IMG/VR virus record: IMGVR_UViG_3300020166_000050
Span: 1 to 39,145 of that record
Source: a virus
Length of the DNA: 39,145 nt
Direction: 5' to 3' (one strand)
Under the pieces are notes generated by a model. It ran no database searches. It was given only the letters and a program-made list of their open reading frames with translations, and was not told the DNA's origin. Numbering within the stretch: the first letter of the stretch is position 1; each line of letters begins with the position of its first letter. Position numbers and translations under genes: made by a program. Shown here in pieces: positions 12,311 through 21,000 of this stretch.

Positions 12311-12330
12311 AGGGACCAAATCAGGGACCA
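12311..12330 (+). repeat. 20-bp direct repeat, copy 1
   Basis: AGGGACCAAATCAGGGACCA, itself made of two GGGACCA units 12 bp apart. An identical copy is at 12536-12555. Candidate recombinase or arm-type binding sites. Confidence 0.85.
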
Positions 12331-12365
12331 AAAGAGAGATATTTCTACTTAGATTTGTCTCTTTT
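12330..12365 (+). terminator. Weak intrinsic terminator-like hairpin
   Basis: AAAAGAGA (12330-12337) can pair with TCTCTTTT (12358-12365) around a 20-nt loop, ending in a T-rich run. The stem is AT-rich, so termination would be weak. It would end the replication operon before the integrase region. Confidence 0.35.
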
Positions 12366-12404
12366 TTATGAGGTAGAAGTCTTGAATACCGATATGCTGA
12401 TAAA

Positions 12405-12419
12405 TTAACATCATGTTAA
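12405..12419. promoter_or_regulatory. TTAACAT palindrome, candidate protein-binding site
   Basis: TTAACAT-C-ATGTTAA is a perfect dyad. Single half-sites occur at 12297-12303 and (inverted) 12455-12461. Four half-sites in 165 bp before an integrase suggests binding sites for an integrase, excisionase or repressor. Confidence 0.5.
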
Positions 12420-12441
12420 ACATAGCGGCAAATATATACAA

Positions 12442-12449
12442 TAACTTTG
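12442..12449 (+). promoter_or_regulatory. Candidate Bacteroidota -7 element
   Basis: TAACTTTG fits the Bacteroidota -7 consensus TAnnTTTG, but no good -33 TTG box is seen at the usual distance. It shares the 10-mer ATAACTTTGA with 12493-12502. It could drive the integrase gene. Confidence 0.35.
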
Positions 12450-12493
12450 ACCTAATGTTAATAACCTACCATCAGATTTTCGTGCTTTGTGCA

Positions 12494-12501
12494 TAACTTT
12501 G
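12494..12501 (+). promoter_or_regulatory. Candidate Bacteroidota -7 element for integrase
   Basis: A second TAACTTTG, about 54 nt before the integrase start. No convincing -33 box. If used, transcription would start inside or just before direct repeat copy 2, which would let bound integrase repress its own gene. Confidence 0.4.
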
Positions 12502-12535
12502 AGGCTAACACCTTATAAACAGCATTTTATGTTTT

Positions 12536-12555
12536 AGGGACCAAATCAGGGACCA
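12536..12555 (+). repeat. 20-bp direct repeat, copy 2, overlapping the integrase start
   Basis: Identical to 12311-12330. Its last base is the A of the integrase ATG (12555-12557), so a protein bound here would block translation-start access or transcription. Confidence 0.85.
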
Positions 12556-13808
12556 TGGGACTATTAATTGGAAGCAGAAACGAAACTAATAAAGATGGAA
12601 CTGTATTGTTGCATGTTCGTTTTAAAAATAAACTGCTAGATAAAAAAATATATACTTCAATAAAAGTGTATAAAAAATATTGGGATAAAAAAAACAAAAG
12701 GTTAAAACCTGATCATCCATATTTTGAACAAAAGAATAAACAAGTAAAAAAACTAACGGATGTTGTTCATGATCTTCACATGCAAAGTGCTATTGGAACT
12801 CTTACATTTGAAGAGGCTAAAACTAGATTAACCTATGGATCTTATGTAAATGACATTAATTCCTACCTAGATAATCATCTTAAGGATCAAATGAGAGATA
12901 CCACTTTTAATGATTATAAGAACAAAGTAAGATCAGTTGCTTCTAATATTGGAATTAAGAACCTCACTTTTCAAGATGTATGTCAGAAACAGGTTTGGGT
13001 GAAACTTAAAAAAGTCCTGTTAGAAAGAGGCAGAAGTCCTGCTACATTTAATACTTATCATAGAGCAATAAAAGCAATTCATTCTCACGCTTTAAAAGAT
13101 GAAATCACATTTAATGTTTTTCCTCACGTAAGAACAAATCCACAAAATAATTTCACTCCACAGTGGATTAAATCTCATGAATTAATTGATGTAATTAAAG
13201 ACTTAAACCCCAATGATAAAAAATTTAATAAAGAAGTAATATCTATTTTGATTTATTTATTAATGTTTTCAATGAGAGGAATGTATGCTAAAGACCTTGA
13301 GAAGTTATCAATGAAGTCATTTGTAAACTCTACTTATGAAAATCATAATACATATTTATTTGCTGAAAAGAATATGGTATACAAACACTTTAGATCAAAG
13401 ACTAATAAAATGGGCTTAGTGTATATGGGGCTAGATCCAATAAAGAAAATTATACGATTATTAAATAATATAACCAACACAAACAGTGACAGTCTTTTTC
13501 CAATAATGAGTGGTTCGGTAGATGATAGTGTTTGGAAAGTCAATCAAATGCAATTCAAGAAATTGACAGGTCATAGTTATAAGTCAGCAAGAAAAGCATT
13601 CAACACAACAGGATCCATTATTAGTATTCCAGATGCTGATATAAGAGAACTTATGTTTCAAACAGATAATACAATTTCAAAACATTATAAGGACACTCAG
13701 GCACCAATGATGTTAGCAAAGTATACAAAGTTTCATTCAGACATTTTAATTAAGTACAGGGTATCTGAAATGTTTGAAATGTTGAGGGATAAAGTAATTA
13801 CATTGTAA
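12555..13808 (+). CDS. Bacteroidota-type phage integrase with unusual catalytic residues
   Basis: A 417-aa tyrosine recombinase with the three-part Bacteroidota layout: an N-terminal arm-DNA-binding domain (residues ~1-65, including KKIYTSIKVYKKYWDKKN), a SAM-like core-binding domain (~95-195) and a catalytic domain. Seen: Arg241 (FSMRGMYAKDL), a lysine near 282, Arg346 (SARKAF) and Tyr378 (SKHYKD). The first His of the H-x-x-R box is Lys343 and the second His/Trp position is probably Gln369. This could be a variant active site or impaired activity. It starts inside repeat copy 2. Its stop abuts the stop of the leftward holin gene (convergent). Confidence 0.88.
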   Translation: MGLLIGSRNETNKDGTVLLHVRFKNKLLDKKIYTSIKVYKKYWDKKNKRLKPDHPYFEQKNKQVKKLTDVVHDLHMQSAIGTLTFEEAKTRLTYGSYVNDINSYLDNHLKDQMRDTTFNDYKNKVRSVASNIGIKNLTFQDVCQKQVWVKLKKVLLERGRSPATFNTYHRAIKAIHSHALKDEITFNVFPHVRTNPQNNFTPQWIKSHELIDVIKDLNPNDKKFNKEVISILIYLLMFSMRGMYAKDLEKLSMKSFVNSTYENHNTYLFAEKNMVYKHFRSKTNKMGLVYMGLDPIKKIIRLLNNITNTNSDSLFPIMSGSVDDSVWKVNQMQFKKLTGHSYKSARKAFNTTGSIISIPDADIRELMFQTDNTISKHYKDTQAPMMLAKYTKFHSDILIKYRVSEMFEMLRDKVITL

Positions 13809-13812
13809 TTAC
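13794..13812. other. GTAATTAC repeat pair across convergent stop codons
   Basis: GTAATTAC-ATT-GTAATTAC can form an 8-bp hairpin on either strand and includes the stops of both convergent genes (13806-13808 and 13809-13811, back to back). It may help separate the two opposing transcripts, but it has no flanking T-tract. Confidence 0.4.
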
Positions 13813-14246
13813 CTATGTCTATTGTTTCCCATGACTTTTTCAATTCCCCTGGAGCCAAAGTATGCTCCTACAATCAAACTCAATACACCTGAGACTGATT
13901 CTAAGGGATAATCTAGGTACCAACCAACAATATAACTAACCGAAAAAAATACGAGTGTAATAGGTCTTACATTTTGACTCAACCATGATGTACTTGCCAT
14001 ATCTGAAGTCCACCTTTTTGTGACTTCTTGCATTTCAATCATGTCAATATCTAAAAGTTTTAGTGCTGTTTCTTTATCTTCAGGAGTTAATACTTTAGGA
14101 TCTTCTTTCTCTATTAAATTTTTAACCAACCCCAATACACCTGCATCAGGCAATACATCTCCAACTATACCTAAAATAGATGGTACTTTTTTAAGTAAAA
14201 ATTGACCAACTTTAGTATCCTTAAATTTCTTTTTTGGTTTACTCAT
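13809..14246 (-). CDS. Holin, 3-TM GTA/phage type
   Basis: A 145-aa protein with a basic, cytoplasmic N-terminus, a helical middle (TPEDKETALKLLDIDMIEMQ), then RWTSDMASTSWLSQNVRPITLVFFSVSYIVGWYLDY, and a second hydrophobic helix (VSGVLSLIVGAYFGSRGIEKV). The combination 'RW.SDM.S.SWLS.NVRP.TL..F' is typical of the 'holin of 3TMs' family (PF11351). It would form inner-membrane lesions for lysis. It is the last gene of the leftward late operon, next to the amidase. Confidence 0.75.
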   Translation of the reverse strand: MSKPKKKFKDTKVGQFLLKKVPSILGIVGDVLPDAGVLGLVKNLIEKEDPKVLTPEDKETALKLLDIDMIEMQEVTKRWTSDMASTSWLSQNVRPITLVFFSVSYIVGWYLDYPLESVSGVLSLIVGAYFGSRGIEKVMGNNRHR

Positions 14247-14252
14247 ATCTTT

Positions 14253-14498
14253 TTATTTTTTCTTACCTTCTAAATATCCTTTTTCGTATTGTAGTTCTTT
14301 TTCTATACCTACTATTCTGTCTTCTAATTCATTGATAACCTTTATCTTTTTATCTAACCTTTCGTGTACAGTTGTTAACTCTACTTGAAGAGCAGTAAAT
14401 TGTGCGAAGATAGTTCCCGCTGTAAATATACCCGCCAATAAACCTATTACAATTGACCAATTATTAGCCAAAAATTTATTTAGGTTTATTTCACTCAT
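14253..14498 (-). CDS. Small membrane/coiled-coil lysis-region protein (81 aa)
   Basis: An 81-aa protein with one N-terminal membrane segment (residues ~15-35: SIVIGLLAGIFTAGTIFAQF) and a long charged coiled coil (~38-78: LTTVHERLDKKIKVINELED...). The N-in single TM with a periplasmic or cytoplasmic coiled coil resembles an inner-membrane spanin or an accessory holin. It lies between the amidase-linked gene and the 3-TM holin. The ATG overlaps the upstream 55-aa gene by 8 nt. The lysis role comes from context. Confidence 0.62.
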   Translation of the reverse strand: MSEINLNKFLANNWSIVIGLLAGIFTAGTIFAQFTALQVELTTVHERLDKKIKVINELEDRIVGIEKELQYEKGYLEGKKK

Positions 14499-14658
14499 CC
14501 CCTTCCCACCATTTAATGTGAATCATTATGAATATTATATAAATATTCAACTCATAGTTGTCTTCCTCATCATCAGGTGTGTAGAATGCCCAACCTAACA
14601 TTGGACCAATCCTAAACCTTTCTGATATTGCTACAACGTAGCCTAAATTATCAAACAT
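14491..14658 (-). CDS. 55-aa protein of the lysis cassette
   Basis: A 55-codon gene starting at the ATG 14656-14658, inside ATGTTTGA, which contains the stop of the amidase gene. The frame can be extended upstream, but that part only shadows the amidase gene. The sequence begins MFDNLGYVVAISERFRIGPMLGWAFY and ends in a hydrophobic Ile-rich, Trp-containing stretch (NIYIIFIMIHIKWW), a possible membrane segment. Translation is probably coupled to the amidase. Function unknown; a lysis accessory role is inferred. Confidence 0.55.
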   Translation of the reverse strand: MFDNLGYVVAISERFRIGPMLGWAFYTPDDEEDNYELNIYIIFIMIHIKWWEGDE

Positions 14659-15091
14659 ATTTTTCTTGTATTGATTTATATTCTTCTTTTGCATCAAAGC
14701 ATGGACAACTTTTGCTAGACCAATTATTATGACCTGACACCTCTGACCCTGGATAACTAGCACAAAGAAAACCAATCAGATATTCTAAACTATCTTTTTG
14801 TGCTTCCGTCCTTGTATCTTTTGCAATCCATTTACCGTCTTCACCTCTTTCAGATTCTACTCCTCCTACATATGTAATACCGATACTGCTTTTGTTTTGA
14901 TTCTTAACATGGGCACCTTGCTTTTCAATTGGTCGCCCCCGATTTATTGTACCATCTAATTGCACAACATAATGATACCCAATTCCTGACCAACCTCTTT
15001 TCTTGTGCCATTTATCAATGGTACTAACTGATATAGGTTTACCTTCCTGTGTCGCTGTGCAATGCACAATGATCTTGTCTATTTCTCTCAT
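14651..15091 (-). CDS. N-acetylmuramoyl-L-alanine amidase (endolysin, T7 lysozyme-like)
   Basis: A 146-aa Amidase_2-type enzyme, which cuts the bond between muramic acid and the peptide in the cell wall. Zinc ligands fit the T7 lysozyme pattern: His10 (IIVHCTAT), His121 (SGHNNW) and Cys129 (KSCPCFD), with Tyr39 (GYHY) and Lys127 as catalytic residues. There is no signal peptide, so it needs the holin to reach the wall. It comes after the 2736-aa gene and heads the lysis cassette, with the 55-aa, coiled-coil and holin genes behind it. Confidence 0.9.
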   Translation of the reverse strand: MREIDKIIVHCTATQEGKPISVSTIDKWHKKRGWSGIGYHYVVQLDGTINRGRPIEKQGAHVKNQNKSSIGITYVGGVESERGEDGKWIAKDTRTEAQKDSLEYLIGFLCASYPGSEVSGHNNWSSKSCPCFDAKEEYKSIQEKYV

Positions 15092-15093
15092 AA

Positions 15094-18000
15094 TTAATCT
15101 ATTATTGTGTTCCTCCAGGATTTTTTATTTCTCAGTTTAGATTTAGCCTGAGCAGCAGCCCACATTTTAGAAATGTTCATCTTGTGCATGCTTTGAGATC
15201 TACCTGAGTAAGTAAGTATTTTATCTTCACGTCTACCTCTTCCTCTCATATAATTAGTAATGAGTTTATTAAACTCTTGACCAGTAGTTATTTGATGTTG
15301 GTAAAGTTCATCATCTGTAAGAGTTCTCATGTCTCTTCCTATTTTCATAGGTCTGTTTTGAATTTTACCAGGATAAGCATTATACTTATCTAAAAACTGC
15401 CATCTAGCATCTTCACCTCTTAAGCCAAACCAATGAGTATAAGGGATTACTGTTTCACCTGGATAACTTTTAGCCTGTTCACCAAACACATCTACCTTTG
15501 GTTGACCTGCAATTTGACTAAGTCCTGCTGCATATAACAATGCATTTTTAGCATCTCCCGCACTGTATGAGTTTGCGTCAAGAATTTTAGTCGTTTGTCT
15601 AAATAAATTTAGGTTTTGCGGTAGTGGTCTTAAAACAGTTCCTCCAATAGATTTTATAGATGTTTTACCTATTCGCTGTAATGTTTTATTTAAACTAGAA
15701 TCACTAACTGTATTAGGATCAAACTGAGACCCTCTACCATCTACTTGACCAAATATAGCCTCAGTTAATTCTTTTACAGATGTAAGTACAGATGAATCCA
15801 TAATTAAGTTAGCAGAGTTTGCATAAGCAATAAGCAATCTATCTTGCATGTCATCAAACACCTCACCTTTTCCTCCTGTCATCTTGTGAGTTTCCATATA
15901 ATTACCTATAATAGCCATTGGAATTGCTAAAGGAACTATGTTTCTATAATCCATAACTACACCACCAACTTTAAAAGAATATGGAGGTAGTGCAGCATTC
16001 TTCATATCGTTTCTAGTGTACATGTTAGAGTTGTTGTAACCTCCACCACTTACTTCAAAAAACGGTTCTTCATCATCATCTTCATATGCCTTAGCCGCAA
16101 GTGCTGCTAAACCTAAAAACGACATTGTACCAAAGTATGCTCTAGACATTTGTTCATCTCTCATTCTAGATCCTTTTTCACCTAAACCATCCTTAGCCAT
16201 ATATGCTCTTGCTAAACCTATACCAGGTGTAACATCGATCATATATTCACCAATTGAACCAATAATACTTGTAAAAGGTACAAATGATTTCATGGCAAGT
16301 TTTCCACCAAATCCTATACTTTGTGAATTGGATGCTTGTCGAATTTTCTCAGCGACCCAAGCAATAGGTTGAGCAAAACTTCCTGGTCTATTGTCTATAA
16401 ACACCTGTGCATTACTTGCCAGGTTAGCGTCTGTAGCAATACCGTTTATTTCAGCCTCTTTCATGGCCTTCATGTATTCTTTAAACTCTTCAATGGTTCC
16501 ATCGAAACCATCTTTTTCCTTCATTACTTCAAGTTCAGCATCTGATTTGTCAACAAAGTCCTCACTATATTTTAAAGCAAGTGCTTCGTGCATTAATTCT
16601 CTTGCTCTAACAACTTCTATATTACTAAAATCAGTATCAGGATCAGCCTCACGCATTCTGTTCATTAAGGTTTCCATTTCCTTTTGTGCGGTTCTACTAA
16701 CTTCAGTTGCTAAGTATAAGTCTGATGCTCTCTTTCTTAATTGACTTTTAGGAACACCATCTTTTCTTAATTGATCTATCAGATAATTATAATATCTACC
16801 TTCATATCCAACTTTACTTATAAATCTATCAGTAGCATTTAGCATTCTACCCACATACTTATAGTAGTTGTAAGGATTTGCTTTACCACCTTTAAACTCT
16901 GTAGTTTCTAAAACATTGTACTGACCACCATCTGGTGTGCTTTCAGAGTTCTGGTATTTATCTACCCTGGCTCCATTTTTCCAGATATCCATAGCCATGT
17001 TATAACCTTGCTGCATACCTTTTTTATTTGTGCCAGAACCAATCTTTCTTATGAAATCAAAGTAACCGCCTGTAAATATTTTATCTATTCTAGACATTTC
17101 CATTAACGGTTGCAAAACAATGTTTGCACTACCTGATGTTACATTTAATACTTGCGTAGAAACACCTGATAAAAGTGCTGCGTATTGCAAACCAAAAAAC
17201 GTGTCTTGCCATGTGTAAGAAGGTAATACCGAATCCATATATTTATACATAGATCTCATAGCAACATTAGCAAGTTCACTGTTAGCAGGAGCGTCTTTAA
17301 TTATAGAGTGTAACTCTTCAATTTTTTTACGCTGTTCTGGTGATAGTGTTGTGCTTTCTAATTTTTGTTTACCTCCAAAAAGCCTATGAATAAAATTACC
17401 AAACTTACTCTTATTGTCCATGTCCTCATTAAACTTCTCCATGGCACGTTCAGTCCTGTCAATTAATGTAGCGGCTGTTTGTGCTGTCCAAGATCTTAAT
17501 GCGGCAGATGCTTGTCCTGCTTCTGTAGCGTCTTTTGCTAAAACACGTTCTATTTTAGCCATTGTATCAATTACAGAATCTATCTCCGCACCTGATGCAC
17601 CCTCCGATCTAAGTTTACTGACTTTTAATCCGTAATGATGTAATGCTGCTTGACGTGCTAACTGTACTCTTGCTAATTCTTTAACAGTGGTATTACTACC
17701 TAGTAAATCTTTTATTACTTGTTCGTTTTCAAAACCACCTCTAGAATTTATATCATCTAATACTAGTTCCATGGTTTGTTTCATATCCATGGTTTGGTAA
17801 TAGTTGGGATTTTCGTTTACCCAATCATATACTTCCTGCTTTCCTTCATCGCTGTCCTTAGCATTTTCAATAGATCCTGTTTCAAATCCTCTTTGTCTAA
17901 AACCTTCAGACCCCATGAATTTATTAAGCAGCATTCTCGCTTGTTCAGTAGATAGTTCTTTACCATCTACTCTTTGAGAATATATCTTAATTGCGGGTAT

Positions 18001-21000
18001 AAGTTTAGAAGGCACCATGCCTTGTCCACTTAATGTAGTAAGTAACTGTGTAAGTTGATCAGGTAGTTTTGCCTGATCTATTCTTCTGTGTTCGACTCCT
18101 GAAATCGATCCGCCATCATTTGGCGATACAGTTCCAGAGAAGCGGGATCTATCCCCTTCATCTTGTTGTCTTTGTGCATCGACACTTGGACTTCCTTGTT
18201 GGGGTTCGACTCTTGTGGCCTTTGATTGGAAGTATTCCTTTGTGCGTGTTTTGCTAGTTCCTTTAAATATGTCTTTTGATCCATTTTCTATATTATTTAA
18301 GATTCCGTTGTATTGATTATTGTGAGCAACGAATGTATCTACATAATGGTTGTAAAAGTACAAAACATTTTCGTTGTTTTCTAAATTTAATTTAGTTTCA
18401 TGTGCATTATTACTCCAGTCACTAACTGCTTGCCTTACATTATCATCTGTAATATCCTCTTCGTTTTCAAAAACAAACTCTGGAACAAACTGATACTTAA
18501 CACCTAAGACCTTATTTCCTTCTTCATTAGTTATAAAAGTATAACCAGAAATATCTGTTTTTACTGGTCCTAATTGAACACCTTCTTTGTCTAAATTTTC
18601 TCTAGCAAAAGTAGATGCTTCTTCAAAACTCATAGGAGTTCTAAATTGCATTTCAACAGCAGGCCGAGCGTTTGGACGTTTAGCCAATTCTCTCTCCATT
18701 GTTTCAGGATCCATTCTCTCATCAATAGGTAATACCTCTGACAAGAATACCGACTCTTGTTCATGTTTCTTTGCCGACTCAATAGCCCTCTTCAAAACAG
18801 GAGTCATATCTTGATCCGATTTTACAATCATCTCAGCATCAAAACTTCTTTCAGGATATATTAAATACTGTCCCTGTGTCTCGTTTACTTTTAATGATAC
18901 CAGGTCACCCTCTCTTAAGTCGTTTTGAATAGACTGTCTTTCCTCTTCTATTATCTCTAAGTTATCTTTTGCTTCTAACTCAGGATCTGTATACTGATCT
19001 CTTTCTGTACTTAATCCTAAATAATATCTAGTGATATCATCTTTAGCAGCCTCTTCCCTAAAGTCAGATTTCTTAGCGGCAGTTCCTTTTGACCATCCTT
19101 TTTTTAACCAAAGATCCTTTTCTGCAAACCATAAGTATGCCTGTAGATCATCGGGATCCATATCTAGTTTTGCCGAAGCGTTTTTGATAACCTCTTCCGC
19201 TAATTGATAATCTGAAAAACCTCCTGCTTCAGCAGCATAAACTCTTTCATCTACACCTTGCTCTGCTCTCTCTGCAATTCTGTATCTATCAACATTACCA
19301 TCATAAACCATTCGTCTTATTGTACGAGCAGCCCATAAATCAATAGTAGGATTTGTTGTTAAACCAACAACATTTTCATAAAAGTTATTTGTCTTTGATT
19401 GCTGAGTTTGTTGCAACCATATACCTGCTAATACCTTTGCAGCAGCAGGACTATTAATACCGTATAGTTTTGTAGGATTATCAGTTCTATATAAAGGATT
19501 AGCCTTTGGCCATAGATTTAATAACTTTCTTTTTGTTTCGTTAATGTCTTTGGGATCAGGCTTAATTCTTGATTCGCTATAAGCAGTTTTTCCTTGTTTT
19601 TTTAAAGCGTTTACTGCTCTTCCCTTATATTCGTTAAAGAATTGATTTAATTCCTCTTCGTTTTCAAACTGTTCTACTCTGTCAATAAACTCTTTATACT
19701 CTTCAAGGTACTTGTCATAAGCACCCTTTGAGTAAGCCTCTAATGCTTGAGTAGCATATTTGTAATTTTGCTGTACATCTGTCTGTCCTGAAGTTGCACC
19801 TAATAATCTACCAAAGAAATTAGTTCTACCTCCAAAGAGGTTTCTCATATTTAGATGTAAATCTTTATACCATCCTAAACCTTTAACTACTTCAGGTACA
19901 TCCTTATTTGCTTCAAATTCATCTACAATTTTGTCACCAATCAGGTCTATTTTCTCTTCAATAGTCCCCTCAAAGTGTTCATTAACTCCGTTAACCAAAG
20001 CATAAGACTGACCAGATATTTTAACTTTTAGTTTACCTGATTTTGTTTTAGTGAATTGATATTTACCGTCCTTCATCACAGGAGTAAGTTGTGATAGTGT
20101 TGGATCGTTTTCTAATGTTTCTTTTAACGCATTGAATTCTTTTATTGCTTCACGCTCAGGGTTTTTATATCTCTGTGCGTCAATTGCGTCTACATCAATT
20201 GATTCTTTATTTGCATTAGGATCAATACTTGTAGCAGACATTATTTTCTCAGCACTTGAGTTTATAACAGCATCAATACTACTTGTTTTGATATCAAAAT
20301 CTGCATCAGCAGGTAAGTTTAATGCTTGCTTAATTGCCTGTTTAACTTGATCAATTACTTTTTCAAACTGTGATTGTCTCTTAGGATCTTTAAATATTTT
20401 AGCACTTTTTTCGCCAATAGCCTGTACTAAAGCCTCGTTTAGTGCTCTATCGCCATAACCGTTAGCAACCGCTTCTTTATGAAACTTTGTACCCTTAATT
20501 AAAGCCATTGCTTTTTTATGAGCATCTGGATTTACCTCAGCCAACATGTCTTCCCATATATGAGCAAACTCATGTATAGGTGTATCAAGCGTAGCAAGTT
20601 TAGGGTTTATATAAATTTGATTTGTATTTCTGTCTCTAAACCCTTTGTTTTTTGCAGGATCTAATCCTCTTTTTTGGGCCTCTTCATTAAATACTTCTTG
20701 ATCAAATTCTATTGTTGATCCTTTGAACACTCTTTGAAAATGGTTACCAATTTTTTCTATGTCTTGCATAGATTCATTAGTACTATTCTCCGATGTTGGA
20801 GATACAATATTATCTATAGCGTTTACAATAGATGTTTCTTCTTCTTTAGAAACAGTGGTTTCTTGTTCGTTAAAAACTCTAATTCCTTTTTGGCCTCTGT
20901 TGTATGCAGCAGCCAATCGCTTCATTCCATCTAAAACATTTCCTTCATTATCAATAACAGCAGGAGCATTTTTGTTCTTGCCATCATAAACCATGTCAGG

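Larger units (their letters stand above)
12288..12554. other. Repeat-rich integrase control / candidate attachment region
   Basis: A 267-bp non-coding stretch, the longest in the window. It holds two 20-bp direct repeats (12311-12330 and 12536-12555), four copies of TTAACAT or its complement (12297-12303, 12405-12411, 12413-12419 reversed, 12455-12461 reversed), a weak terminator-like hairpin (12330-12365) and two TAACTTTG boxes. This mix directly before an integrase gene resembles attP/arm-site organisation, with integrase control by its own product. No host junction is visible. Confidence 0.55.

Noticed and set aside
14659-14775. N-terminal extension of the 55-aa lysis-region gene
   Set aside because: This part overlaps the amidase in another frame and is not needed; the ATG at 14658 sits at a typical stop-start overlap.
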